IMG/VR virus record: IMGVR_UViG_3300036945_000699
Location: 1 to 49,316 of that record
DNA: 49,316 nucleotides
Reading direction: 5' to 3' (one strand)
Origin: a virus
The translations under genes were made by a program, and so were the position numbers. Shown here in pieces: positions 1-8,730 of this stretch; positions within the stretch are counted from its first letter, which is position 1; each line of letters begins with the position of its first letter. Below the pieces are notes generated by a model that was given only the letters and a program-made list of their open reading frames with translations, was not told the origin of the DNA and ran no database searches.

Positions 1-1012
1 GTGCCTTGATCTTAGTCTTCTTAATCTCGGCGTTGTCAACCATCTCCTGGTACTTCTCGGTAACCGAGATATCACCAAACGGAATACCGTAGATACGCTC
101 TACGTCGTAAGGAGAGAAGAGGTACATGTCTTCGCCATTCTTGGCAAGTTCCATAGTTACATCAGGAATCACAACACCGATTGAAAGAGTCTTGATGCGA
201 ATCTTCTCATCGGCGTTCTCACGCTTGGTGTCCAAAAAGCGCATGATGTCTGGGTGGTGGGCGTTTAGATAGACCGCACCGGCACCCTGGCGGGCACCCA
301 GCTGGTTGGCATAGCTGAATGAGTCTTCTAGCAACTTCATCACTGGGATGACGCCAGATGACTGGTTCTCAATCTTCTTGATTGGTGCGCCAAGCTCACG
401 CAGGTTGCTGAGGTTCAGGGCAACACCGCCACCACGCTTTGAGAGTTGTAGGGCCGAGTTGATGCCGCGAGAGATCGACTCCATGTTGTCTTCGATACGA
501 AGCAGGAAGCAGGAGACGAACTCACCGCGCTGCTTCTTACCAGCGTTGAGGAATGTAGGAGTTGCAGGCTGGAAGCGGCCAGAAATAATCTCATCGACTA
601 GATCCTTTGCAAATTCTTCGTTGCCCTTGGCCAACATAAGGGCGTTCATTACAACGCGGTCTTCAAAGCGCTCTAGGTAGCGGGAGGCGTCAAACGTCTT
701 TAGGGCGTACTGGCTGTAGAACTTATATGCACCTACGAAGGTAGGGAATCGAAATTTATGAGAGTAGGCCTGCTTGAAGAGGTCCTTGATAAACTCCTCG
801 GAGTATTGGTCTAGGACTTCTTTTTCGTAATACTCGTTCTCCACTAGATAGTGAAGCTTCTCCTCGATTGAGTGGAAGAAGACGGTGTTCTGGTTTACGT
901 GGTCCAGGAAGTAACGGCGTGCCGCTTCTTTGTCCTTATCAAACTGAATAGTCTTATTCTCTCCCCATAGGTTGAGCATTGCGTTTAGTTCGTGATAGCT
1001 GTAGTTCTCCAC
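1..1012 (-). CDS. nrdE: Ribonucleotide reductase class Ib, large subunit (partial, 3' end outside window)
   Basis: Alpha subunit of the manganese/iron class Ib ribonucleotide reductase, which makes deoxynucleotides for phage DNA synthesis. The visible 337 codons are the N-terminal half: the family block HVNQNTVFF lies near residue 35, and FVSCFLL carries the redox-active cysteine at residue 168. [13 protein letters not shown] and [13 protein letters not shown] are further conserved blocks. The best start is a GTG overlapping the end of nrdI, because it restores the usual opening [10 protein letters not shown]; a GAGAGG sequence lies about 11 bases upstream. A later in-frame ATG would remove conserved residues. 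It follows nrdH and nrdI in one operon. The rest of the gene, and presumably nrdF, lie beyond the left edge. Confidence 0.93.
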   Translation of the reverse strand, partial: MENYSYHELNAMLNLWGENKTIQFDKDKEAARRYFLDHVNQNTVFFHSIEEKLHYLVENEYYEKEVLDQYSEEFIKDLFKQAYSHKFRFPTFVGAYKFYSQYALKTFDASRYLERFEDRVVMNALMLAKGNEEFAKDLVDEIISGRFQPATPTFLNAGKKQRGEFVSCFLLRIEDNMESISRGINSALQLSKRGGGVALNLSNLRELGAPIKKIENQSSGVIPVMKLLEDSFSYANQLGARQGAGAVYLNAHHPDIMRFLDTKRENADEKIRIKTLSIGVVIPDVTMELAKNGEDMYLFSPYDVERIYGIPFGDISVTEKYQEMVDNAEIKKTKIKA

Positions 1013-1401
1013 AGTAGGTCGAGCCTCTCTTTTACTTGTTCTACGTCGTCTGGTGTTCCCATAATTTCAACGCGATACAGCAAAGGTACACCAGTTTTTG
1101 CTGAAATCATCTCGGCAGCCCGACAATAGTGGTCGCCAAAATTTGTATTGCCCATTCCGACAACACCGCGTAGTAGTTCTCTATTGGCCTCGAAGTTTAA
1201 AAACTTTTTGACCTGCACAGGGATAGTAGTTCCCTCATTGCCACCACCATAAGTGGGGACTACAAGTACATACTCTTTAGGAGCCAAAAAAGGCTCGTCA
1301 CCACTCCATCGGATAGGTATCCTGTGGGCTGGTATGTCTAATTTCTCTACAAACCTGTGCGTATTGTTAGAGACATTAGAAAAATATACAATGTCATACA
1401 C
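985..1401 (-). CDS. nrdI: NrdI flavodoxin-like protein for class Ib RNR
   Basis: Small flavoprotein that supplies the oxidant used to assemble the dimanganese tyrosyl radical cofactor in NrdF. The 138-residue length is normal. The N-terminus ([16 protein letters not shown]) is the phosphate-binding loop of the NrdI flavodoxin fold. PTYGGG and [12 protein letters not shown] are family signatures around the flavin. The start is GTG, two bases after the nrdH stop codon, and the 3' end overlaps nrdE by 28 bases, so the three genes are probably translationally coupled. The nrdH-I-E order is typical of actinobacteria and their phages. Confidence 0.92.
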   Translation of the reverse strand: MYDIVYFSNVSNNTHRFVEKLDIPAHRIPIRWSGDEPFLAPKEYVLVVPTYGGGNEGTTIPVQVKKFLNFEANRELLRGVVGMGNTNFGDHYCRAAEMISAKTGVPLLYRVEIMGTPDDVEQVKERLDLLWRTTAITN

Positions 1402-1403
1402 TT

Positions 1404-1622
1404 TTACGCAAGTGCAGATAGCTTATCTGGGCGGAAACCGCTCCAGTGCTCATCGCCAGCAATCACAACTGGAGCTGCCTGATACCCGAGAGACTTTACC
1501 ATTTCCATGGCCGCGGCGTCTTCACTCAAATCTATAACTTCGAAAGATACATCCTTGTTTGTCAAGTATTTCTTAGTGCTTTCGCATTGAACACAAGCAG
1601 GAAGGGTGTACACAGTTACCAT
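1404..1622 (-). CDS. nrdH: NrdH glutaredoxin-like redoxin
   Basis: Electron donor for the class Ib ribonucleotide reductase. The 72-residue protein opens [13 protein letters not shown], giving the CxxC active site at residues 10 and 13. WSGFRPDKL near the C-terminus is the NrdH signature. The chosen ATG has an AAAGG sequence about 10 bases upstream; an in-frame TTG six codons earlier is less likely because that same AAAGG would then lie inside the gene. It is the first gene of the nrdH-nrdI-nrdE operon and is preceded by a palindromic leader. Confidence 0.9.
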   Translation of the reverse strand: MVTVYTLPACVQCESTKKYLTNKDVSFEVIDLSEDAAAMEMVKSLGYQAAPVVIAGDEHWSGFRPDKLSALA

Positions 1623-1656
1623 TTTATTGGTACCTTTCAATGTTTAGACGAGAAAT

Positions 1657-1693
1657 CCTGACGCTTATCGACCAATAAATTGGCCACGTCAGG
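1657..1693 (-). promoter_or_regulatory. Nested inverted repeat in the nrd leader
   Basis: Between the DUF3039 gene and nrdH, a perfect 7-base inverted repeat (CCTGACG/CGTCAGG) encloses a second inner repeat. The inner arms pair fully only in minus-strand RNA, with one G-U pair, so an RNA hairpin in the nrd leader is more likely than a terminator. No T-tract follows. It does not match the NrdR box that I know. It may be an operator, a processing site or an attenuator. Confidence 0.35.
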
Positions 1694-1737
1694 ACTGATT
1701 GGATAACCAGTATAGAACAAAATCTAGTAGCTGATTT

Positions 1738-1968
1738 TTATTCTTTATCTAAGAATAGTGCTTCAACGATCTCTTTGCAAATCGGGCATACCGGGAACTT
1801 CTTCGGGTCCCTGCTAGGAATAAAAAGTTCACCGCAAACAGCCAATACTGGTTTACCTAGAACATAACCTTCAGTTACTGACACCGATTCAGCGTAGTGA
1901 GCGTACTTCGGTCCACCAGTATCGGTGACTAGCTCCTCTGTAGAAGTGTCTTGAATAGAAATAGTCAT
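1738..1968 (-). CDS. DUF3039 family zinc-binding protein
   Basis: Small 76-residue protein of the actinobacterial DUF3039 family, function unknown. The family pattern is clear: YAHYAES, then GKPVLAVCGELFIPSRDPKK and FPVCPICKEI. His24, Cys45, Cys61 and Cys64 could form a zinc site. The ATG chosen lies seven bases after a TATACT hexamer, which would give a nearly leaderless mRNA. A longer reading frame upstream runs into the divergent promoter region and is not conserved with the family. It is transcribed divergently from the first fibre block and in the same direction as the nrd genes. Confidence 0.85.
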   Translation of the reverse strand: MTISIQDTSTEELVTDTGGPKYAHYAESVSVTEGYVLGKPVLAVCGELFIPSRDPKKFPVCPICKEIVEALFLDKE

Positions 1969-1984
1969 GCTCCTAGTATACGGC

Positions 1985-2023
1985 TTATCAATTGCCTTCC
2001 GGTGCGGTACAATTAAAGGGACT
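1985..2023 (+). promoter_or_regulatory. Promoter of the first fibre block
   Basis: TTATCA at 1985-1990 and TACAAT at 2008-2013 are separated by 17 bases, a good primary-sigma promoter. The -10 lies inside a 20-base stretch (2004-2023) that matches 18878-18897 at 18 positions; that second copy stands before the second fibre block. Transcription would start near 2020, leaving a leader of about 34 bases. Confidence 0.55.
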
Positions 2024-2053
2024 CTAGCCCTCTCCCCGTCGAAACGAGTTAAG

Positions 2054-2416
2054 TTGAGCTCCCCTGCAGGTCTATATAACATAATTGCCGATCAAGGTTC
2101 GACACTTTCGCGCGTCATCTACTACAAAGATCCAGCTAAAAAGCCAATCAAATTTAACGGATACACTGCTCGCATGCAAGTTAGGGCTTCCTTTGATAGC
2201 TCTGTCGTTATTTTAGAGTTGACAACTGAAAATGGTGGGATAGAGCTCGGAGCCACCGACGGAAGCATCTCTCTTTACGCGGAAGACACAACGATGATCT
2301 CTATCCCAGAGGGTATCTACGTATATGACTTAGAGCTTATTGCTCCATCAGCAGAGCTTTTTGTTTACAAAATTCTTCAAGGCAATTTTGCAGTTAGATC
2401 GGAGGTGACCAGATAA
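2054..2416 (+). CDS. BppU-like N-terminal fibre/baseplate protein
   Basis: Structural protein of 120 residues. The block DQGSTLSRVIYYKDP followed by [11 protein letters not shown] is the hallmark of the beta-sandwich domain found at the N-terminus of BppU-type baseplate and fibre proteins. It is a paralogue of the protein at 18925-19299, which shares [23 protein letters not shown] and the end RSEVTR/RAEVTK. The start is uncertain: a TTG gives an N-terminus aligned with the paralogue, and no better codon exists in frame. It is the first gene of the fibre block; its TAA overlaps the next ATG by one base. Confidence 0.7.
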   Translation: MSSPAGLYNIIADQGSTLSRVIYYKDPAKKPIKFNGYTARMQVRASFDSSVVILELTTENGGIELGATDGSISLYAEDTTMISIPEGIYVYDLELIAPSAELFVYKILQGNFAVRSEVTR

Positions 2417-3222
2417 TGGCTGGTTACACAGTTAGTTCGGTTACGTCCGGTAAATACGCTAGACAAGTTTCTGTGGCGGCTTCAGGTCCACAAGGTGCTG
2501 CTGGCCCTACTGGCGCTACCGGTCCCGCTGGAGCCGCTGGAGCAGCTGGCGGACTCTCCGCTAGATATAAATTTCTAAACAGCTACAACGCAGCCAACCC
2601 TGGTGGCGGATATTTTGCTTTCAACAACTCAACTTTTATGTCAGCAACAGAGCTATACATCTCACAAAATGATATGGCTACTGATTCTCAGGCAGCACTT
2701 CTGAGCGCAGTTATTCAATCTACTAATGGCTATAAGTCTGTTATCACAGTACAAAAAGTTAGTGATCCAAGAAAAACTGCTCGATTCTACATAACTGGTG
2801 GAAGTGACAACTCCGGCTGGTGGGATTTCCAAATCGAGTACATCGGCGGGTCCATATTAAGTTGGACCTACAACGAACAAGTAGAGATTCTTGTTGCCCC
2901 AATTGGAGATGCTGGAGTTGCTGGAGCTGTAGGCCCGACTGGTGCAGCTGGCCAGGGTGTACCAACTGGAGGTGCTACAGGTCAGATTCTTAGAAAGACC
3001 TCAAACTCAAACTACGCAACCGAGTGGGTAGACCCAGAGGCAGTTCAAGACGTCTCATTGAATGAATTAACAGACGTCAATTTAAGCGCATTAACCGACG
3101 GTCAAGTTCTAGTTTACGATCAAGATACCAATGCTTGGTTACCCGTTTCCCCCGAAAACCTCCCTCAATCGGCCGGAGCTCTCTCTGGTACAATTGAAGG
3201 CGGGTCCGCATCTACTTTTTAA
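2416..3222 (+). CDS. Short collagen-like fibre protein
   Basis: Virion fibre component of 268 residues. A brief Gly-X-Y stretch ([16 protein letters not shown]) lies near residues 28-48, followed by a globular domain of about 120 residues, and a second short collagen stretch (GPTGAAGQG). Next comes the module GVPTGGATGQILRKTSN, which recurs in the protein at 23443-23709 with a nearly identical DNA core. The C-terminus GGSASTF resembles that of the 6044-6274 product. The domain between the collagen stretches is not recognised. It is translationally coupled to the BppU-like gene. Confidence 0.75.
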   Translation: MAGYTVSSVTSGKYARQVSVAASGPQGAAGPTGATGPAGAAGAAGGLSARYKFLNSYNAANPGGGYFAFNNSTFMSATELYISQNDMATDSQAALLSAVIQSTNGYKSVITVQKVSDPRKTARFYITGGSDNSGWWDFQIEYIGGSILSWTYNEQVEILVAPIGDAGVAGAVGPTGAAGQGVPTGGATGQILRKTSNSNYATEWVDPEAVQDVSLNELTDVNLSALTDGQVLVYDQDTNAWLPVSPENLPQSAGALSGTIEGGSASTF

Positions 3223-3232
3223 GGGTTAAATA

Positions 3233-3607
3233 ATGGCCATACAGATACAACTTCGAAATGATACTGCCGCCAACTGGACTTCAGCTAACCCGACACTAGC
3301 TCGTGGTGAAGTAGGTGTCGAGATAGATACCAACAAGATGAAAATTGGTACCGGGTCCCTAACTTGGACCAATCTCCCGTACACAGGCGTAGATGCCGAA
3401 GAATTAATTCCTCTTGTCTCCTACACTCATACTCAGGGACAGAGCAGCTCTACATGGGAAATAGAGCACAACCTAGGCTTCTACCCATCAGTCAACGTCT
3501 TTATGTCGTCTGGCGATGTGGTAGAGGGGGCTATCGAGCACCAAGATACAAACACTCTAACAATCACCTTCTCGGTAGCCATTTCGGGTACCGCCTATCT
3601 CTCCTAA
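3233..3607 (+). CDS. Mtd-N-like fibre protein
   Basis: A 124-residue protein that begins with the roughly 50-residue domain known from the N-terminus of the Bordetella phage major tropism determinant: LRNDTAANWTSANPTLARGE, then EIDTNKMKIGTGSLTWTNLPY. The remaining half has the pattern WEIEHNLGFYPSVNVF and a beta-rich end, like the receptor-facing end of many small fibre proteins; a related pattern (WTVSHALNTTDVTV) closes the next gene. It probably forms a trimeric spike or adaptor in the tail fibre assembly. Confidence 0.75.
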   Translation: MAIQIQLRNDTAANWTSANPTLARGEVGVEIDTNKMKIGTGSLTWTNLPYTGVDAEELIPLVSYTHTQGQSSSTWEIEHNLGFYPSVNVFMSSGDVVEGAIEHQDTNTLTITFSVAISGTAYLS

Positions 3608-3625
3608 GAAAGAAGAAAATAAGAA

Positions 3626-6004
3626 ATGGCTAAGCAATTTCTAACCAATCTGAATCTCAATAAAAATGAGCTTCAGAATGCGAAAATCCAGAACCTGGCG
3701 TCTGACCCGTCTTCTCCGGTATCTGGTCAAATCTACTACAACAGCGTTGACAACGTACTAAAGTACTACAACGGAAGCTCATGGCTTGTCCTGGCTCAGG
3801 GTGGTAGCGTAACAGAGGCAATCAACGCCGCTATTACCGCGCTAGACCTACCTGGCACCTACGATGCACTTGGCGCTGCAGCTTCGGCTCAGGCCGCAGC
3901 CGAAGACTACGCTGATGGCCTAGCATCTAACTACGATGCTGCTGGTTCAGCAGCTAGCGCAGCAGCTACTGCATACAGCAACGCTGTCAGCTACGCTGAT
4001 GGCCTAGCATCTAACTACGATGCTGCCGGTTCCGCTGCAACTGCATATACCAACGCTGTAAGCTACGCAGATGGCGTAGCCACAGACCTAACCTCAGACA
4101 TCGCTAACGCCAAGTCTGAAGCTATCACTGCAGCAGAAGGCTACACCGACAACGCCATAGCTGCTCTTGTGGACTCTGCCCCAGACCTACTAAATACTCT
4201 TGGAGAGCTAGCAACAGCCCTACAGGAAAACCCAGACATCATTTCTGACCTACAGGATGTTGCTGCTGGCAAGCAGGACACCCTAACCGCAGGAACTGGC
4301 ATCAGCATTGTTGATGACACAATTTCTGTAACAGCAAACACTTACGATGCATATGGTGCTGCAGCTTCAGCTCAGACAGCAGCTGAAGGTTACGCTGACA
4401 CCGTCGCAGATACAGCAGAAGACAATGCAAAGGCATACGCCGACGGTCTAGCCGTTAACTATGACGCTGCTGGTGCTGCTGCAACTGCATACACCAATGC
4501 AGTTTCATACGCAGATGGTCTCGCTACAAACTACGATGCTGCCGGTTCGGCTGACACAGCGTACAACAACGCAACTTCTTACGCAGACACAGCTGCTGGA
4601 AATGCCTACGACAACGCAGTTAGCTATGTAGACAATGCAATCAACAACATTGACCTCACCTACACAACTGACGATGTTGAAGAAGGTACCAACCTATACT
4701 TCACCCAGGCTCGCGCCCGCGGTGCAGTAAGCATCGGTGACTCTACCCTAGAGTACAACTCATCTACTGGTGTATTCACTGCAAACACCTCAGTTATGGC
4801 TACACGTACCTACGTTGATGGCGAAATCACTGATGTAACTTCTTATGTAGACGGCGAAATCACTGACCTATCGTCAGAGCTAACAACCGCTTACGAGAAC
4901 GCAGACGACGCCCTTGAGACCAGCCTTACCACTGCTTACCAGAACGCAGACAGCGCACTTGAGACCAGCCTTACTCAGGACTTCAACGATGCTGACAACG
5001 TTGTTCTTACCACCTTGCGTTCGGAGATCGCAGCGGCAACCGAGGGACTAAACGTCCACCAGGCAGTTAAGGCAGCAACCACTGGCAACATCAACCTTGC
5101 TGATGCGTCTGGTCTAGTAGTCGACGGTGTGACAATCGAAGACGGCGACCGTGTCCTGGTTCGCGCTCAGACTTCTGCAGCAGAAAACGGTATCTACGTA
5201 TCTAACGGAGTTGCCCTTACTCGTGCAACAGATTACAACTCTGTTCCAGAGGTAAGCACTGGTGACTTCGTATTCGTAGACCAGGGTACTCTATACGCTA
5301 ACACCGGCTGGGTACAGCAGGATGTTGTAGTAACTATAGGCACTGACCCAATTGCTTTTGGTCAGTTCTCTGGTGCTGGTACATTTACTGCAGGTAACGG
5401 TCTAACCCTAACCGGTGGCGAGTTCAACGTAGTTGGAACCACGGGTCGAATTGATGTAGGCGCAAACTCTGTTGACATCTCTGAAGACTACGTCGGTCAG
5501 ACTTCGATCACCACAGTTGGAACCATCACTACCGGCACATGGAATGGTTCGACCATTGATGTTGCTCACGGTGGCACTGGAGCTACAACCCTAACTGGTT
5601 ATGTAGTAGGTAACGGCACAGACCCACTAAGCACCGTATCTGTGATTCCTGGTTCAGACATTGATGGTGACATTGATGGCAACGCCGAGAACGTAAACGG
5701 CACTGTTGCAATTGCAAACGGTGGTACCGGAGCTACTACAGCTGCAGGCGCTCGCGCTAACCTAGGTGCAACTACCAAGTACGCAGAGAACAACGGCAGC
5801 CTAAGCGCTACCGGCGGTATTGTGACTTGGACCGTATCTCACGCGCTAAACACCACAGACGTAACCGTCCAGATGCGTGACACTTCAAGCAACGCAGTTG
5901 TAGAAGCTGACATCGTAATCACCAACGCTAACACCGTAACTATCGCCTGGAACTCTTCGACCACTGTCTCTGCAGACAGCTACCGTGTCGTAGTTACTGG
6001 CTAA
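3626..6004 (+). CDS. Large tail fibre protein with Ala/Tyr/Asp repeats
   Basis: Tail fibre protein of 792 residues. The N-terminal 60 residues (FLTNLNLNKNELQNAKIQNL, then SGQIYYNSVDNVLKYYNGS) form an attachment-type domain common in phage fibres. Residues about 85-350 are degenerate repeats of the type YADGLASNYDAAGSAATAY, probably a trimeric coiled or beta-helical shaft, including direct DNA repeats. YTTDDVEEGTNLYFTQARAR is a widespread fibre module near residue 345. A domain near residue 475-590 (VHQAVKAATTG, DGDRVLVRAQT, ENGIYV) is paralogous to one in the 6293-8713 protein. The C-terminal 60 residues are beta-rich (WTVSHALNTTDVTV). Confidence 0.85.
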   Translation: MAKQFLTNLNLNKNELQNAKIQNLASDPSSPVSGQIYYNSVDNVLKYYNGSSWLVLAQGGSVTEAINAAITALDLPGTYDALGAAASAQAAAEDYADGLASNYDAAGSAASAAATAYSNAVSYADGLASNYDAAGSAATAYTNAVSYADGVATDLTSDIANAKSEAITAAEGYTDNAIAALVDSAPDLLNTLGELATALQENPDIISDLQDVAAGKQDTLTAGTGISIVDDTISVTANTYDAYGAAASAQTAAEGYADTVADTAEDNAKAYADGLAVNYDAAGAAATAYTNAVSYADGLATNYDAAGSADTAYNNATSYADTAAGNAYDNAVSYVDNAINNIDLTYTTDDVEEGTNLYFTQARARGAVSIGDSTLEYNSSTGVFTANTSVMATRTYVDGEITDVTSYVDGEITDLSSELTTAYENADDALETSLTTAYQNADSALETSLTQDFNDADNVVLTTLRSEIAAATEGLNVHQAVKAATTGNINLADASGLVVDGVTIEDGDRVLVRAQTSAAENGIYVSNGVALTRATDYNSVPEVSTGDFVFVDQGTLYANTGWVQQDVVVTIGTDPIAFGQFSGAGTFTAGNGLTLTGGEFNVVGTTGRIDVGANSVDISEDYVGQTSITTVGTITTGTWNGSTIDVAHGGTGATTLTGYVVGNGTDPLSTVSVIPGSDIDGDIDGNAENVNGTVAIANGGTGATTAAGARANLGATTKYAENNGSLSATGGIVTWTVSHALNTTDVTVQMRDTSSNAVVEADIVITNANTVTIAWNSSTTVSADSYRVVVTG

Positions 6005-6007
6005 TAG

Positions 6008-6013
6008 TAAAAT
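6008..6013 (+). promoter_or_regulatory. TAAAAT -10-like element before the 6044 gene
   Basis: The short gap after the large fibre gene holds AGTAAAATATAG, similar to the GGTAAAAT elements found before the genes at 18925, 23443 and, on the minus strand, 28871. No convincing -35 box is seen. A GAGG Shine-Dalgarno sequence follows before the ATG. Confidence 0.3.
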
Positions 6014-6043
6014 ATAGAAGACTAAAGAAAGAGGTCGCCCCAA

Positions 6044-6274
6044 ATGGCTAGCAAGAAGTTCCTAACGCCAATTAACATTGTGCAAGGTTCTGCGTTCCCA
6101 GCGGATGCCGATCAAGGCGACCTCTTTTTTAGGTCTGACATAGGTTCCATGTACACCTATGACGGCACTGGTTGGATATCTATGACCAGCAGTGACGTCA
6201 CAAACGTGGATGGCGGAGACGCCTCAAGCTCTTACAACATCAACTATGACGGTGGCGGACCGTCCTCTTTCTAG
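6044..6274 (+). CDS. Small fibre-associated structural protein
   Basis: A 76-residue protein. Its start (ASKKFLTPINIVQGSAFP) resembles the attachment-type N-terminus of the preceding large fibre, and DADQGDLFFRSDIGSMYTYDG resembles the Gly-Tyr-Tyr strand module of that fibre (SGQIYYNSVDNVLKYYNG). It is therefore probably a free-standing version of that N-terminal domain. The end contains two copies of a short motif, VDGGDASSSY and YDGGGPSSF. Its role may be to cap or connect fibres; this is inference. Confidence 0.6.
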   Translation: MASKKFLTPINIVQGSAFPADADQGDLFFRSDIGSMYTYDGTGWISMTSSDVTNVDGGDASSSYNINYDGGGPSSF

Positions 6275-6292
6275 GAATAGGGAAATAAGACA

Positions 6293-8713
6293 ATGGCAGT
6301 CAGAATTCAATTTAGACGCGGTACCGCCGCTGAATGGGCCTCGGCCAATCCAACGCTAGCCGCTGGTGAGCTCGGTTATGAGACAGATACCGCTCAGATG
6401 AAGATTGGTAACGGGTCTCTTACCTGGAGCGCCCTACCATATAGCGCAGTAAATGAGGCATACGTAGATAACGCGATTGCTAACGTAGTAGGTTTGGCTC
6501 CAGAAACACTGGACACCCTAAACGAGCTAGCTGCCGCGATGGGAGACAACCCAAGTTTTATATCTGACATAGAAGACGACATTGACAGCGCCAGAGCTTA
6601 TGCTACTGGTTACACTGACAACGCAATAGCCAATCTTATCGCTTCAGCTCCTTCAGCTTTAGATACACTGAATGAGCTAGCTAGTGCTTTAGGCTCTGAC
6701 GCTAACTTCAGCACTACAGTAACAACAGCCCTGTCAGAGAGACTTCAGTTTGTGGCTGACAACGTAGCTAACTACGAAGCTAACAACCCAATCATTGATG
6801 AAAACATTCTAGCTATCGAAGTAGATAGCGGAAATGTTAAAATTGGTGACGGCGTAAACGCTTGGAACACTTTAGTTTACGTAAACCAGGCCTTCTTCTC
6901 TGGCATGATCGATGAAGTTTCTGCAGATAAGGTGTCAGAGCACAACTCTGACACAACTGCAGTTCACGGAATAGCTGACACCTCCCTGCTGGTAACTTCA
7001 CCTGTACTAGAAAACGCTATCTCAGATGCGCTAGAGGACTACACGACAACTGATGATCTAGCTAATTCATACGTGAATAACACCACAATAGAGAACTACG
7101 CTCTTTTGACTGACTTAGAGCCTTACGCGACTAACACCAACCTGGACTTGAAGGCCCCTCTAGCAAATCCTACGTTTACTGGCACCGTATCATTGCCAGC
7201 AAGCATCGAGATCAATAACATTAGCATTGGCAATACCACAGCTACAGAGATCTCATACCTTGCTAACGTGACATCTGACGTACAGTCTCAGATTGACGCA
7301 AAAGCCCCTCTAAACTCTCCGTCATTCACTGGAACTGTGTCACTTCCAACAACAACTGACATCGGAAACGTCAGTTCTACTGAACTAGAGCACCTAAATG
7401 GTGTAACTTCAGGAATTCAGGCTCAGCTTGATGGAAAACTTGACTCTTCAACCGCTGCTACAACCTACGCACCGATCTCTAATGCATCGTTCAATGGAAC
7501 TGTGGCTTTGCCTATAATGACATCAATCGGGAATGTCTCGTCTGATGAGCTCGGGTACCTCAATGGGGTAACCTCTGCCATTCAGGCTCAGTTGGACGAC
7601 AAGGCTCCGACTGCTGACCCTACATTTACAGGAACAGTTTCCGGTGTAACTAAGTCCCACGTTGGGCTAGGTGACGTTGACAATACTTCTGACGCAGATA
7701 AGCCAATCTCAACTGCAACTCAGACTGCTCTTGATGCCAAGCTAGATCTAGCTGGTGGAACCCTTACTGGTCCATTGACTCTTTCAGGTGCACCAACTTC
7801 TGACCTACACGCAGCAACAAAGCAGTACGTCGATGGTTTAGCAGCTGGAATTAACTTCCACCAGCCAGTAGTTGCCGCAACCGCAGGTAACCTTGCTGGT
7901 ACATATGACAACGGAACCTCTGGTGTAGGTGCAACCCTTACCAAGGCATCGAACGGTGCAATCGGCACAATTGACGGTGCATCGGTTTCTGTAGGTAACA
8001 GAATCCTTCTACGCGCACAGACTGACGCTAAAGAAAACGGCGTCTATGTGATTACTGCAGTCGGAAGCGCGAGCGCTCCATGGGTTATAACTCGTGCAGC
8101 AGACGCAGACAACAACCCAGCAGGCGAGTTGGCTAACGGAGACTTTGTATTCGTAACAGGCGGTTCAACCAATGGATCAAAGGGCTTTATCTTAAGCACC
8201 ACAGGCACGATCACAATTGGAACAACAGAAGTTAACTACGCCCAGTTCAATGCGTCCGAGGCAATTACTGCTGGAACAAACATCGATAAGACTGGCTCGA
8301 CTATTTCCGTAGTGTCAGACCCGACATTCGCCAATGTTGTGACAGTAAGCTCTGGGATTAAATTCTCTGACAACACTATCCAGACCTCTGCCGGTGTCCC
8401 GTCTTTGACTCAGTTCATTCAGAAGACATCAAGCTACACGCTTGATGCCCTAACTTTGATTGACGAAGTGATCGAGGTAGACAGCTCTTCTGCGACTACT
8501 ATCACAATCCCAACTAACGCGACTCTAGCTTGGCCAGTAGGCGCTTCAGTGGACATTCTTCAAGTAGGAACTGGACAAGTAACAATTGCCGCCGCAGGTG
8601 GAGTTACCTTGAACTTTACGCCAGGAAACAAGCTCAGAACACGTTGGTCAAGCTGTACTATAATGAAACGTGGCACTGACAGCTGGATTCTATACGGCGA
8701 CCTAACCGCCTAA
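6293..8713 (+). CDS. Large tail fibre protein with Mtd-N-like domain
   Basis: Tail fibre of 806 residues. The N-terminus is the Mtd-N-like domain (FRRGTAAEWASANPTLAAGE, ETDTAQMKIGNGSLTWSALPY), paralogous to the 3233-3607 protein. Two repeats of the type IASAPSALDTLNELASALG follow, a motif also present in the 3626 fibre. Three repeats of the type PTFTGTVSLP with SYLANVTSDVQSQIDAKAPL form the shaft (about residues 280-450). Near residue 480 comes the fibre module LTGPLTLSGAPTSDLHAATKQYVD, then a domain paralogous to the 3626 fibre (FHQPVVAATAGNL, NRILLRAQTDAKENGVYV), and a beta-rich tip. Confidence 0.87.
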   Translation: MAVRIQFRRGTAAEWASANPTLAAGELGYETDTAQMKIGNGSLTWSALPYSAVNEAYVDNAIANVVGLAPETLDTLNELAAAMGDNPSFISDIEDDIDSARAYATGYTDNAIANLIASAPSALDTLNELASALGSDANFSTTVTTALSERLQFVADNVANYEANNPIIDENILAIEVDSGNVKIGDGVNAWNTLVYVNQAFFSGMIDEVSADKVSEHNSDTTAVHGIADTSLLVTSPVLENAISDALEDYTTTDDLANSYVNNTTIENYALLTDLEPYATNTNLDLKAPLANPTFTGTVSLPASIEINNISIGNTTATEISYLANVTSDVQSQIDAKAPLNSPSFTGTVSLPTTTDIGNVSSTELEHLNGVTSGIQAQLDGKLDSSTAATTYAPISNASFNGTVALPIMTSIGNVSSDELGYLNGVTSAIQAQLDDKAPTADPTFTGTVSGVTKSHVGLGDVDNTSDADKPISTATQTALDAKLDLAGGTLTGPLTLSGAPTSDLHAATKQYVDGLAAGINFHQPVVAATAGNLAGTYDNGTSGVGATLTKASNGAIGTIDGASVSVGNRILLRAQTDAKENGVYVITAVGSASAPWVITRAADADNNPAGELANGDFVFVTGGSTNGSKGFILSTTGTITIGTTEVNYAQFNASEAITAGTNIDKTGSTISVVSDPTFANVVTVSSGIKFSDNTIQTSAGVPSLTQFIQKTSSYTLDALTLIDEVIEVDSSSATTITIPTNATLAWPVGASVDILQVGTGQVTIAAAGGVTLNFTPGNKLRTRWSSCTIMKRGTDSWILYGDLTA

Positions 8714-8730
8714 TATCAGGGAGAATTTGA

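Noticed and set aside
348-680. Plus-strand reading frame opposite nrdE
   Set aside because: The minus strand encodes a clear ribonucleotide reductase; the plus-strand product has no family features and is an antisense shadow.
1967-2053. Longer N-terminus for the first BppU-like protein
   Set aside because: The extension crosses the promoter and does not align with the paralogue at 18925-19299.
3233-8713. Diversity-generating retroelement, suggested by Mtd-N-like domains
   Set aside because: No reverse transcriptase gene and no template repeat was found in the window. The Mtd-N-like domain is common in ordinary fibres.
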